Shown here: in pieces, positions 42,695-52,373 of the stretch
Numbering within the stretch: the stretch's first letter is position 1
How the letters are laid out: the number at the start of each line of letters is the position of its first letter
DNA from: Gemmatimonadaceae bacterium
GTDB lineage: Bacteria; Gemmatimonadota; Gemmatimonadetes; Gemmatimonadales; Gemmatimonadaceae
DNA length: 64,000 nt
Assembly (NCBI GenBank): GCA_036003045.1
Contig: DASYSS010000065.1
Span: 1-64,000, forward strand
Reading direction: 5' to 3'
Made by a program: the position numbers and the translations under genes
Notes under the pieces: generated by a model
Databases searched by the model: none
The model's input: only the letters and a program-made list of their open reading frames with translations
What the model was told of the DNA's origin: nothing

Positions 42695-44292
42695 TTCGAC
42701 GGACGCGGCGAAGGGGGCGAGCGGTCGATCGTCACATCGAGCCAGCGCTGGCCGTTGAAGATGACCGGCGGCACGAAATGCCTGATCCACGGTTGAACCG
42801 CGTAGAGCTCATCGTAGAAATGGAGGAAGACCATCGGCGCGTCGGCAAACGCGATGGAGTCGGCTTGGCGATAGAGCGCGTTTCGCCTGGCTTCGTTTTC
42901 CTCGCGGCGGGCCACGGTCATCAGCGAATCGAAGCGCGCATTCGAGTAGAACGAGACGTTTCCTCCGGCGCCGCGATTCGCGGTGCCGAGGAGCGGATAG
43001 AGGAAGTCTTCGGCGTCGGGATAGTCGGCGTACCAGTCCTTGAGGATCATGTCCGTCTCGCCTTTGCGGGCGGCCGCGCGCGACGCGGCGGCCTCGCGGA
43101 GCACGATCTTCGTGCGGATGCCGACGACGTTGAGGTATGCCTGGACCGTTTCGGCGATTCGCTGGTAGATGGGGTTTGTGGAGACCCAGAGCTCGACGTC
43201 GATCCCGTTGGCGTGGCCCGAGGCGGCGAGCAGCTGGCGCGCCTTCGCCGGATCGTAGGCGTAGGGGGCTCGCGAGCTGTCGTGTCCGGGAAGCGTGGGG
43301 GGGATCACGCCGTTCGCCCGAATGCCGCGGCCCCCAACCAGGCGCTCAATGATGCGGTTTACATCGACGGCGTAATTGATCGCCCGGCGGACACGCGGGT
43401 CCGCCAACGGTCCGCGTGTCGTGTTGATACCTATGTACACGAGCTCGAGCGCGGGCGTCGACATCAGCATCGGCGAGCGGCTCTCGTCGTTCACCCATTC
43501 GCTCGCTTCGGAGGCCGGGATCTGCAGGACATCGACGTTACCGCTTTCGTACTCGGCCACCGCCGTGCTCGGCTCCGCGATGATGCGGGCGCGGAGGGTG
43601 TCGGTCTTCGGGGCGCCGCCGAAGTATCCGGGATTCTTGGAGAAAAGGAGGAAGTCGTCGTGCTTCCAGGTGACGAGCTTCCACGGACCCGTGCCGATCG
43701 GGTGCTCGCCGAAATTCGGCGGCGTGTTCAGTGGGACGACCGAGGCCACGGGCATCGCCAGCATCTTGGTGAAAATCGCGAGCGGCTCGTCGAGCGCGAC
43801 GATGAGAGTGGAATCGTTGGGCGCGGCGAGGCCGGCAATCGATTTGGCCGTCCCGCCGTTGAAGGCTTTCGCCCCGGCGATCGGGAAGAGGAACTGGGCC
43901 GCACCGCTCTTCGTGGCCGGCGCGAGCGCACGCTCCCAGCTGGCCACAACGTTCTTCGCCGTGAAGTGAGCGCCGTCGTGGAACGAAACGTCGGTCCGGA
44001 GATGAAAGGTGTAACGCCGTCCGTCGGGGGAAATCTCCCAACGCGTGGCGAGCGACGGCTCGACGCGTGCGTCCGGCGTGAAGCGCGTGAGGCCGTCGAA
44101 CAGATAGCCGACGGCGCGTCCGGTGGGAACGTCGGTCGAGAGTGCGGGGTCGAGTGATCTGGGGTCGTAGATGTCGCGCGAGTCGACGATCTCGTCTCGC
44201 GACGGCGCTCCGGGCGCTCCGCATGTCGCGAGCACGAACGCCGAGAGGAGCGCGAGGGCGGCCGCGGCAACGCGCGGTCGTGCGTCTTCCAT
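42691..44292 (-). CDS. Peptide ABC transporter substrate-binding lipoprotein (family 5)
   Basis: The 533-residue protein has a lipoprotein signal with lipobox LATC. The SBP_bac_5 fold follows: PRSLDPALSTDVPTGRAVGYLFDGLTRF, TFHLRTDVSFHDGAHFTAKNV, IGTGPWKLVTWKHDD, NYAVDVNRIIERLV and ILKDWYADYPDAEDFLYPLLG. It captures oligopeptides or similar solutes and delivers them to the permease. I use ATG 44292; a GTG two codons upstream is an alternative. It overlaps the permease gene by ATGA. Confidence 0.93.
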   Translation of the reverse strand: MEDARPRVAAAALALLSAFVLATCGAPGAPSRDEIVDSRDIYDPRSLDPALSTDVPTGRAVGYLFDGLTRFTPDARVEPSLATRWEISPDGRRYTFHLRTDVSFHDGAHFTAKNVVASWERALAPATKSGAAQFLFPIAGAKAFNGGTAKSIAGLAAPNDSTLIVALDEPLAIFTKMLAMPVASVVPLNTPPNFGEHPIGTGPWKLVTWKHDDFLLFSKNPGYFGGAPKTDTLRARIIAEPSTAVAEYESGNVDVLQIPASEASEWVNDESRSPMLMSTPALELVYIGINTTRGPLADPRVRRAINYAVDVNRIIERLVGGRGIRANGVIPPTLPGHDSSRAPYAYDPAKARQLLAASGHANGIDVELWVSTNPIYQRIAETVQAYLNVVGIRTKIVLREAAASRAAARKGETDMILKDWYADYPDAEDFLYPLLGTANRGAGGNVSFYSNARFDSLMTVARREENEARRNALYRQADSIAFADAPMVFLHFYDELYAVQPWIRHFVPPVIFNGQRWLDVTIDRSPPSPRPSK

Positions 44293-44419
44293 TGACACTG
44301 GCTGAGAGGCGCGAGAACTTACGCCATCCCGCCGTCAAGCGTCAATCATGTGCGCCCGCCGGAGGCAGTCCGCGCGGGCGCGTCGTGCGTCAGCACCGCC
44401 GAAGCGTCGGGTGGTGTCC

Positions 44420-46831
44420 ATGATGATCGCTTCCCCGGCCGGCCACGGCCGGACCTCACGAGGGGCAGTGAACGGCATTCATACACAGGGCGATCCCAAA
44501 GTCGTTTCGGCGACCCGCGTTTGCGTCGCCGTCGCTCTCGTGTCCCTCGCGATGCTTTGGCCGACTCGCGCCCGCGCGCAGGAGTGCGAGGAGGGCGACC
44601 GTCAGGTGCGGTCGCTGCACTTCGTCGGCAATAAGACATTTAGCGCCGACGCGCTGTCGGCCTATGTCGTGACCACCGCGTCGTCGTTCGCCAAGCGCCA
44701 TTTTCGAATCATCGGCACGGCGCGCTGCTACCCCGTCAACGGACTGGGACCGGACACCGACGCCATCAAGCTTTTCTACAAAGCGAACGGTTTCTACGAC
44801 ACGAAGGTCGATACCGCGGTCACGATCGTCGGACGCGGCGTCGTCGACGTGACCTTTCGGATCAACGAGGGTCGGCCCCTGCTGCTCGACTCGCTCGAGA
44901 TCGCCGGACTTTCCGCGATTCCCGATTCGTCGAAGCTCACCAAAGACCTTCAGCTCAAGGTCGGTGAACGGGTCGGACGGCTGAACATGGTGTCGGACAT
45001 GACGACGATCGTTTCGCGACTCCACAACTCCGGCTATCCGAACGCGCAGGTCTTTCCGCAGTTCACCACGCATTTGGACGATCATCGGGCCGAGGTCCGA
45101 CTCGAGGTCGCGCCCGGTGTGCGCACTCGCTTCGGCACCATTCGGATCGAGAGCACGTCGCAGTCCGGCGGACCGCCCGAGATCGACACGGCCGTCGTGC
45201 GTCACCTGCTCGGCTTCTCGTCTGGCGACCGGTACAGCGACGATGCGCTCGTGAACGCGCAGCGCAACCTCTACAACCTCGGCACGTTCAAGCACGTCGG
45301 CATCGACACGACGAGTCAAACCGCCGCGGTCGCGGACGGCAGCGCGCCGGCCGCCGCTCGCACCGCGAAGGACAGCCTCTCGGACACCCTCACCGACGTC
45401 CAGGTCAACCTGCGCGAGGACTTGATGCGCCAGTACGACCAGGACGAGGCGTGGGCGACGCTGGATTGCTTCCGGTTCAACGCGCAGTACACCAACAAGA
45501 ATTTTCTGGACGATGCGCGGCGTCTGGAGCTCTCGGGGCGCCTCTCGAAAATCGGTTACGGCAGCCCGCTCGCCTCGCCGGCGACCCGCAACCTCTGCTA
45601 TCGCCCTTATCTCGACCAGGACAGTCTCGCGAGCAAGAAGGTCAACTACTATCTCGGCGCGACGGTCAGTCAGCCGACGCTGTTTGGTACGCACTGGGTT
45701 CCGTCCTACACGGCGTATACCGAACGGCGAGGCGAGTATCTCGCCTATCTCCGGACGACCTACGTCGGCGGCGCCGTATCGGCAACCCGCCTCATCGGCG
45801 AAGGGATGCCCCTGCGCGTCGGCTACACGCTGGAGTATGGAAAGACGCAAGCGCAGCCGGCGGTGCTCTGCGCTGAATTCTTCGCATGCACGACGGAGGA
45901 GCAGGACCAGTTCGAGCGAACGTTGCGGCTCGCGATCGCGAGCGTCTCGCTGCAACGAACTCGGGTCGACGACCGGGTAGAACCGAAGAGCGGCTACATC
46001 ATCGGAGGCGAGCTGCGCGGCGCGGCGCCGGTGATCGGGTCGGATCCGTCGCAGCAGTTCGCCAAGGGCACTCTCGACATGTCCGCCTACAAATCGCTCT
46101 CGAAGCGCGTGGTGTTGGCGGGGCGAATCAGCGGCGGACTGATCTCGGCGACGAACGATACGACGGGCTCGAAACTACCGCCCTATCAGGAGCGCCTGTT
46201 CGCCGGCGGACCGAACAGCGTGCGCGGCTTCGGGCAGAACCTCCTCGGTCCGGTCGTCTATCTGGTGGGTTCGGACCAGTTCAACATCGATACGATCGCG
46301 GTTGCACCAGACCGGTCTTCGAAGACGCTGGCGTACGTGCTCAAGAATCCCAATGCGAGCGTCAGCCGCCCCCAGCCGCTGGGCGGCAACGCGATGTTTG
46401 TCTTCAACGTCGAAATGCGGATACGCGATCCATTCTTCCCGGATCTACTCCAATACGTTCCGTTCGTGGACGGCGGCCAAGTGTGGACCGAGGTGCCCAA
46501 CGTCAACAATTTTCACCTGGCGCGCCCCATCTTCGTGACGCCTGGGCTGGGGTTCCGGATCTCGTCGCCGATCGGCCCCATTCAGATCAATCTGGGGTAC
46601 AATCCCTACCCGAATCAGCAGGGGCCTGTGTACTTCGCATCGCCGGTCGATCCCCTCACAGGGGCGGCGCCGCTCATATGTGTGACGCCACCCGGGGCGC
46701 CACCCGTCCCAGTGACGATAAGCGGCAGTGAGGCGACTCAGGCGAAGTGCCCTGGGATATTCGCGCCGCCGCGTCCAGCAAGCTTCTTTCAACGGCTGAC
46801 GAAAACCTTCTCGATCGTAACGAGCTTCTGA
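44420..46831 (+). CDS. tamA: TamA/BamA-type outer-membrane protein
   Basis: The protein (about 803 residues from ATG 44420) has a signal peptide (VCVAVALVSLAMLWPTRARA), three POTRA-like domains (about 55-330: VRSLHFVGNKTFSADAL, VDVTFRINEGRPLLLDSLEI, VRTRFGTIRIEST) and an Omp85 barrel. The barrel has the lid-lock motif FAGGPNSVRGFG and a C-terminal aromatic ending (FSIVTSF). It lies 7 bases upstream of tamB, which favours TamA over BamA. TamA and TamB help insert some outer-membrane proteins and move phospholipids. The start is uncertain: GTG 44468 gives a more usual signal peptide, but AGGGG is too close to it. Confidence 0.9.
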   Translation: MMIASPAGHGRTSRGAVNGIHTQGDPKVVSATRVCVAVALVSLAMLWPTRARAQECEEGDRQVRSLHFVGNKTFSADALSAYVVTTASSFAKRHFRIIGTARCYPVNGLGPDTDAIKLFYKANGFYDTKVDTAVTIVGRGVVDVTFRINEGRPLLLDSLEIAGLSAIPDSSKLTKDLQLKVGERVGRLNMVSDMTTIVSRLHNSGYPNAQVFPQFTTHLDDHRAEVRLEVAPGVRTRFGTIRIESTSQSGGPPEIDTAVVRHLLGFSSGDRYSDDALVNAQRNLYNLGTFKHVGIDTTSQTAAVADGSAPAAARTAKDSLSDTLTDVQVNLREDLMRQYDQDEAWATLDCFRFNAQYTNKNFLDDARRLELSGRLSKIGYGSPLASPATRNLCYRPYLDQDSLASKKVNYYLGATVSQPTLFGTHWVPSYTAYTERRGEYLAYLRTTYVGGAVSATRLIGEGMPLRVGYTLEYGKTQAQPAVLCAEFFACTTEEQDQFERTLRLAIASVSLQRTRVDDRVEPKSGYIIGGELRGAAPVIGSDPSQQFAKGTLDMSAYKSLSKRVVLAGRISGGLISATNDTTGSKLPPYQERLFAGGPNSVRGFGQNLLGPVVYLVGSDQFNIDTIAVAPDRSSKTLAYVLKNPNASVSRPQPLGGNAMFVFNVEMRIRDPFFPDLLQYVPFVDGGQVWTEVPNVNNFHLARPIFVTPGLGFRISSPIGPIQINLGYNPYPNQQGPVYFASPVDPLTGAAPLICVTPPGAPPVPVTISGSEATQAKCPGIFAPPRPASFFQRLTKTFSIVTSF

Positions 46832-46838
46832 CTCAGGC

Positions 46839-49800
46839 ATGAAGCGCCGCAGTCTCGTCGCCCTCGTGGCGGCTGGCGTCCTGGTCTTCCTCGGGCTCCT
46901 CGCGGTGTCCGGGGTGCTCTTCTTCACGCGCACGTACCGCGGGCGCGAGTACGTGCGGTCGTTCGCCCAGCCGTTGATCGAGCGGGGGATCAAGGGCGGA
47001 AAGGTCTATCTCGGACACCTCAGCGGCAGCTTCCTCAACCAGCTGACGATCGACAGCGTCGCGATCCGCGACGAGCGCGGGGAGCTGTTCCTCAGCACCG
47101 GTCGGATCACGCTCGACTACAATCCGCGCGACATCTTCGACGCGCGGGCGCTCATTCGCCGCGCGACGATCGAGCATCCGTACGTCCACATCGTCCAGCA
47201 CAACGACTACAGCTGGAACTTCAAGAAGATCTTCGCCAGCGCCCCGTCGCCGGCGCCGGCGAAGAAAGACGAGACCACGCGCGGCTGGGGCAACTACATC
47301 GTCGCCGACTCGGTGAGGCTCCGCGACGCGACCTTTCTGCTGACGATGCGTTGGCAGCCCGACGATTCGTTGAAGGGGGCGCGCCGCGACAGCGTGATCC
47401 GCGTCACACTCGCCAATCCCGCGAGAGCCGTGACCCAGACGTACGACGGCTATGGGCGGCTGTACGAGTGGCGCAACATCAATGGTCTCATCTCTCACGC
47501 CCGCCTCTCCGATCCGGACAGCGACGTGAAGTACGGGCGGGAGTTCAAGATCGCGACGCTCTCGGCCGACGAGCTCGAGCCGACCTTCAAATACCGCAAC
47601 GTCGTCGGCGACGTACGGCTGCAAGGCGACTCCGTCTGGTTTCAGTCGCCGCACTTCGAGCTACCGGCGTCGAGCGGGCGCGGCGCGGGCAAAGTGTGGT
47701 GGGGAAGCGACCTGCCGGTGCGCTACGACATCATCATCCACGGCAATCAGGTCGCGCTCGAGGACGTGAATTGGGTCTATCCTCCGCTGCCGACGACGGG
47801 CGGCGGATCCGTCGACCTCGCGATCCGGAACGATCCGCAGAACATGCAGATTCTGGATTTCCGGTTGAGCAACATGGACGTCAAGACGACGGGGTCGCAC
47901 GTCACGGGCTCGATGTGGTTCGGCATCGGTGCACCGGTCCTGCTCGTGCGGAACGTCGATCTGAAAGGCGATCCGGTCGACTTCGATTTCGTGCGCTACA
48001 TCAACCAGAAGCCGTTCCCGGTGGATTGGCGCGGCCAACTCTATGGAACGGTGAAGGGGCGCGGCGGCCCGCTTACGCATTTCGTCGTCGACCAGTCGGA
48101 CGTCACTTTCCACGACGCTCACGTTCCGGGCGCGACTTCGCATGCGACCGGCAAGGGCGAGCTCGACATCCTCTTCCCGGCGTTCACCGCGTTTCATCAC
48201 TTCGACGTGAACGCAACGTCGGTGGACCTGCGCTCGATCGAATATCTCTACCCAGCGTTTCCGCGACTCGGCGGCACCGTGAACGGCACGGCGACGCTCG
48301 ACTCGTCGTGGCTCGACGTCCGCTTCTCCGGCGCCGACGTCTACCATCAGGACGGGCCGGGTGAACCGTCGCATTTGACCGGGAACGGCCGCATCACGTA
48401 CGGCGATCCGTTCATGACGTACGACGTGACGCTCGACGCGCGGCCGTTGTCGCTGACGATGCTCGCGCGCTCGTATCCGAACTCCCTGCGCGGATTGATG
48501 AGCGGACCGATCAAGGCTCAGGGGCAATCTCCCGACCTGGCGCTCGCGACGACGCTCGCCGGCGACGCGGGCACGTTCAGCTACGACGGTCGCGTCGACC
48601 TCGATTCCGTGGGCGGCCTCGGCGCGCGCGGACACGGACAGTTCAGCGCGTTGAATCCGTCAAGGCTGCTGGCGAAAGCCGAGGGCCCGAAGGGGGCGTT
48701 CAGCGGGCATTACGAGGTGGACGTGAACGGTAAGAACGCGACGCTGCTCACCGGCACGGCGGGGCTCGCGATCGAGCGCACGACGTTCGACAGCATCACG
48801 ATCTATCCGTCCCGCGCGCGCGCAACGTTCGGTGACGGGCGCATGCGCATCGACAGCCTGCTGGTCGAAACGAGCGCCGGGACGTTGGAAGCGAGCGGAT
48901 CGATCGGTCTGCCGAAGGGACGCGCGGATTCGCTCGCGTTCCAGTTCACTGCCGACTCGCTCGGCGGGCTGCGGCGCTACGTCTCGATTGCCGATTCGAC
49001 CGCCCCACCGGATTCGTTGTCCGGTGACCTGAGGGTTCGAGGCTTCTTGCAGGGCCGCATGGACTCGCTTCGCCTCGCCGGCACGTTGACCGGAAATCAG
49101 TTGTACCGAAACAAGGACCGGAGCCGTTCGGTCACGTTGGGCTTCGACCTCGCGAACCTTCCAGACGCGCCCTCCGGCCGGCTGACGCTGAGCGCGGATT
49201 CGCTCACGCTCGCCGGCGTCGCGCTCGACACGCTCGGCGGAACTCTGATCGCCGAAGATGCCTCGCACGCGCGCTTCACGGTCGGCGCGCAGAGCCACAA
49301 CGGGCCGCTCGGCGTGGCGGGCGGAACCTGGACGTTGCTCAAGAACGCGTGGTCGCTGGGACTCACTTCGCTGGACATGGTTGTCGGCAAGGACGAGTGG
49401 CGACTCGCCGGTCCCGCTCTGCTGCAACGTGATAGCGTCGGCACGCGGTTAGACTCACTGATCCTGCGCAATCGGGACACCGCGTCGGTCGCACTGAGCG
49501 GCGACGTGCCGAACGCGGGGAACGTCAACGGACGCGTGCGTGCGGTGAATCTTCCGCTGGACGACATTGGCGTCATCGAACAGTTCGCGGACAGTGTCGG
49601 CGGCCTGGGCCGGGTGGACGCGACGCTGGGCGGGACGCGCGAGCATCCGACTCTCACGGGCGAAGCGCAAATCAGCGGCTTGCGGCATAACGGTGTGACG
49701 CTGGACCGACTGACGCTGAACAGCCAACTGCACGACCAAGACGCAGACGTGAGCCTCGCGGTCGTGAGCAAGGGCGCAACGACGCTGACGCTAGGCCTCA

Positions 49801-51476
49801 AGCTGCCGATCGACTTCAAGCTGTTCAGCCTCAAGATGCGAAACGCTCCGATGAGCGGCCTGATCCAGGTTCCGGCGACGGATCTGTCGATCGTGCAGCT
49901 CGCGTCACGGTCGTTCAATCAGGTCACCGGGACGTTGCGCGGAGCGATCATCATCGGCGGAACGCCGAGCGTGCCGGTTTTCAGAGACACCGTCATGTGC
50001 GGGTCCGCCGTCTTGGGTTGCGTGAGAGGCGTGGCCATCCAAAACGGATCCGCGACGCTACAGCAGCTCGGCGTTCAACTCACGGACATACAGTGCTCGT
50101 TGTCGGGCGCGGGCGACCTCACGGCAGGGGACAGTCTGTCGCTTTCCAAGTGCAGCGCCTTCTCTCCGGCGGTGCAACGGGGAATGGAGCGTGGCCAGAT
50201 CGTGGTGGACGGCTGGGCCAAAAACGTCGCGCGTTTCCTTCTCACGAAGCCCGATCCGCTCAAGCCGGCCCCGTCGCCGTCGTTCCGGATCGCGGTCGGA
50301 TTGAAGCAGTTCCATGCATTCAACAAGCGCAGCGTCGCCGACGTGTACCTCACTGACACTGGTCTGGGCCTCGACTCGATTCGAATCGCCGGGAGTTTGA
50401 ATTCGGCCAGGCTCACTGGGGCGCTTCAGGTCGACCGGAGCGCGATCTTCCTCGCCGACCGGGACCTCGCGCGCAAGGTCCAGACTAACGAGGAGCTGAT
50501 CACGGACTTCAATCCCGAAACCGTGGTCGGCGGACGCGCCGGGCTATCGATACTGGCCCAGAATCTGGACCCCAACTTAACGGTTGCACTCGGCAGCGAC
50601 GTCCGCCTCAAATCGAAAGAAGCGGACGTCCGTCTGGCCGGATCGTTGAATGTCGTGAAATCGACGGCGCGCGCGAGCCGGATGCTCGCTTCGACCAATC
50701 AGCTGATTCCGAAGTTCGGACTCGAGGGCACGCTGCGAACGATCGGCGGCAGCTACACGCTCGACCTCGGTCTGGCCCAGCGTCAATTCGACGTTCTGTC
50801 CGACGGCACCGTGAACTTCACGGGTGACGCGGAGAATCCGACGCTGGACATCGCCGGCCAGTACAACGTGAAGCAGTATCGCGATCGAGACCTCGGCGTG
50901 ATCGTCCATTTACGCGGACCGTTGATCCCGTATCCGGAGATCACCTTCACCAGCAACGCCGACTACGCGATCTCGCAATCGGACCTCGTGAGCTACCTCG
51001 TGACCGGCCAACCGGGCTTCGAGCTCAACGCGCAAAAGAGCGAGGCCCTCGCGCAGTTCTTCGGGCCTACGCTCAGCGCTTACGCGGCCAACAACCTGCG
51101 ACAGCTCGTCGGGCCGTGGGTCGACTTCCGATTCGAGCTCGGCAGCGGAACGCAGCAACTGCAGGGGCAGACGTCGAGCAGCTTCCAGCAGTACCTCTAC
51201 GGCGCCACGGTCGGCGTCGAGAAGCAGTTCGCCGACAAGATGTTCCTCAGCCTGAACACGGGTCTCTGCCAGTTCGATCCGCAGTTCACCCAATCGAACC
51301 TGCTGTCGGGCGTCGGCGCCAAGGTCGAGTACCGCTTCAAGCCGGAATTCTCGACCCAGATCGCGGTCGATCCGTCGACGACCGCGCGAACCTGCTCGGG
51401 CGGGCAGAGCATCATCGGCATCGTGCCCCAGCCGCAGAACTTCAGCTTCTCGTTGCACCACACCTTCCGCTTCTGA
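46839..51476 (+). CDS. tamB: TamB-like translocation and assembly module protein
   Basis: The 1545-residue protein has one N-terminal membrane anchor (about 8-30). A very long repetitive beta-strand region follows (AsmA/TamB bridge type, about 40-1150), with recurring short D-S-L and G-x-L strands. The conserved TamB C-terminal domain (about 1200-1545) contains YNVKQYRDRDLGVIVHLRG, YPEITFTSNADYAISQSDLVSYLVTGQ and the terminal HHTFRF. It is predicted to span the periplasm as a lipid-carrying bridge and to contact TamA. The Lys/Arg start MKRRSLVAL is well placed 7 bases after the tamA stop. Confidence 0.93.
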   Translation: MKRRSLVALVAAGVLVFLGLLAVSGVLFFTRTYRGREYVRSFAQPLIERGIKGGKVYLGHLSGSFLNQLTIDSVAIRDERGELFLSTGRITLDYNPRDIFDARALIRRATIEHPYVHIVQHNDYSWNFKKIFASAPSPAPAKKDETTRGWGNYIVADSVRLRDATFLLTMRWQPDDSLKGARRDSVIRVTLANPARAVTQTYDGYGRLYEWRNINGLISHARLSDPDSDVKYGREFKIATLSADELEPTFKYRNVVGDVRLQGDSVWFQSPHFELPASSGRGAGKVWWGSDLPVRYDIIIHGNQVALEDVNWVYPPLPTTGGGSVDLAIRNDPQNMQILDFRLSNMDVKTTGSHVTGSMWFGIGAPVLLVRNVDLKGDPVDFDFVRYINQKPFPVDWRGQLYGTVKGRGGPLTHFVVDQSDVTFHDAHVPGATSHATGKGELDILFPAFTAFHHFDVNATSVDLRSIEYLYPAFPRLGGTVNGTATLDSSWLDVRFSGADVYHQDGPGEPSHLTGNGRITYGDPFMTYDVTLDARPLSLTMLARSYPNSLRGLMSGPIKAQGQSPDLALATTLAGDAGTFSYDGRVDLDSVGGLGARGHGQFSALNPSRLLAKAEGPKGAFSGHYEVDVNGKNATLLTGTAGLAIERTTFDSITIYPSRARATFGDGRMRIDSLLVETSAGTLEASGSIGLPKGRADSLAFQFTADSLGGLRRYVSIADSTAPPDSLSGDLRVRGFLQGRMDSLRLAGTLTGNQLYRNKDRSRSVTLGFDLANLPDAPSGRLTLSADSLTLAGVALDTLGGTLIAEDASHARFTVGAQSHNGPLGVAGGTWTLLKNAWSLGLTSLDMVVGKDEWRLAGPALLQRDSVGTRLDSLILRNRDTASVALSGDVPNAGNVNGRVRAVNLPLDDIGVIEQFADSVGGLGRVDATLGGTREHPTLTGEAQISGLRHNGVTLDRLTLNSQLHDQDADVSLAVVSKGATTLTLGLKLPIDFKLFSLKMRNAPMSGLIQVPATDLSIVQLASRSFNQVTGTLRGAIIIGGTPSVPVFRDTVMCGSAVLGCVRGVAIQNGSATLQQLGVQLTDIQCSLSGAGDLTAGDSLSLSKCSAFSPAVQRGMERGQIVVDGWAKNVARFLLTKPDPLKPAPSPSFRIAVGLKQFHAFNKRSVADVYLTDTGLGLDSIRIAGSLNSARLTGALQVDRSAIFLADRDLARKVQTNEELITDFNPETVVGGRAGLSILAQNLDPNLTVALGSDVRLKSKEADVRLAGSLNVVKSTARASRMLASTNQLIPKFGLEGTLRTIGGSYTLDLGLAQRQFDVLSDGTVNFTGDAENPTLDIAGQYNVKQYRDRDLGVIVHLRGPLIPYPEITFTSNADYAISQSDLVSYLVTGQPGFELNAQKSEALAQFFGPTLSAYAANNLRQLVGPWVDFRFELGSGTQQLQGQTSSSFQQYLYGATVGVEKQFADKMFLSLNTGLCQFDPQFTQSNLLSGVGAKVEYRFKPEFSTQIAVDPSTTARTCSGGQSIIGIVPQPQNFSFSLHHTFRF

Positions 51477-52369
51477 TCAAGAGCGCGATTGTCATCGCGA
51501 ATCCGGCGTCGCGACGCGGAAGACGGCTCGCCGGCCACGCCCAGCGCGAGCTGATCCAACGTTCGATCGACTGCGACCTCGTCTTCACCGAACGGCCGGG
51601 CCATGCGGCGGAGCTCGCGGCGAGCCACGCCCACGCCTATGACGCCGTTTTCGTGGTCGGTGGAGACGGGACAGTCATGGAAGTCGCCGCCGCGCTCGCG
51701 TCCCACACCAGCGACACCCCGGTCGGCGTGCTGGCGGGAGGCACGGGGAATCTCGTGGCGCGCGCCTTTGGAATACCGCTTTCGGTATCGCGGGCGGTCC
51801 CCGCGCTCCTCGACGGAACGGAGCGGCGGGTCGATCTCGGCCGGCTGAGCTCCGGCGGCGGCTTTTCAGTGGCCGCGGGGGTCGGGATCGACGCGGCCAT
51901 GATCGCTGAAACGCCGGGCTGGCTCAAGCGTCGATTGGGTGTACTCGCCTATACGATCATGGGCGCGCGCGCCGCGCTGCGTACCGTGGGTCGGGGTGAC
52001 TTCTTTACCGCCCGAATCACGGTCGATGGTGTGGTTCACGAGAGGCGCGTCGCGATGGTGATGATCGCCAACGTCGGCGCGGTGCTCGGCGAGCGCCTGG
52101 TGCTCGGTCCGGAGATCCGCCCCGATGATGGGATGCTCGACGCCTGCCTCTTTTCACCGAACTCGATGCGCGACGCGCTGCGCATCGTGCGCCGCATGGT
52201 TTTCCGCGACTTCGCGGACGATCCGTGCATGCTGTACGTCGCGGGCAGACACATTCGAGTCGAGACGGATCCGCCGCGGCTTTGGCAGGCGGACGGAGAC
52301 GTGATGGGCACGACTCCGTTCGATGCCACCATCGAGCCGCTGGCGGTTCGCCTGCTCGTTCCGCGCTGA
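51473..52369 (+). CDS. Diacylglycerol kinase-family lipid kinase with non-canonical start
   Basis: The protein has the DAGK catalytic domain: IVIANPASRRGRR at the very N-terminus, VVGGDGTVMEVAAAL (ATP-binding GGDGT), GVLAGGTGNLVARAFG, GVGIDAAMIAETP and a C-terminal beta domain ending in PFDATIEPLAVRLLVPR. It phosphorylates diacylglycerol or a related lipid. No ATG, GTG or TTG lies in frame between the tamB stop and the essential NPxxG motif. The nearest upstream one, a GTG at 51116, would overlap tamB by 360 bases. I therefore place the start at CTG 51473, overlapping the tamB stop as CTGA; ATC 51476 or ATT 51488 are alternatives. The length of 298 residues is normal. Confidence 0.85.
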   Translation: MIKSAIVIANPASRRGRRLAGHAQRELIQRSIDCDLVFTERPGHAAELAASHAHAYDAVFVVGGDGTVMEVAAALASHTSDTPVGVLAGGTGNLVARAFGIPLSVSRAVPALLDGTERRVDLGRLSSGGGFSVAAGVGIDAAMIAETPGWLKRRLGVLAYTIMGARAALRTVGRGDFFTARITVDGVVHERRVAMVMIANVGAVLGERLVLGPEIRPDDGMLDACLFSPNSMRDALRIVRRMVFRDFADDPCMLYVAGRHIRVETDPPRLWQADGDVMGTTPFDATIEPLAVRLLVPR

Positions 52370-52373
52370 CGCG

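Noticed and set aside
51116-51472. GTG 51116 as start of the lipid kinase
   Set aside because: It would overlap tamB by 360 bases, and the extra 119 residues are Arg-rich shadow of the conserved TamB C-terminus.
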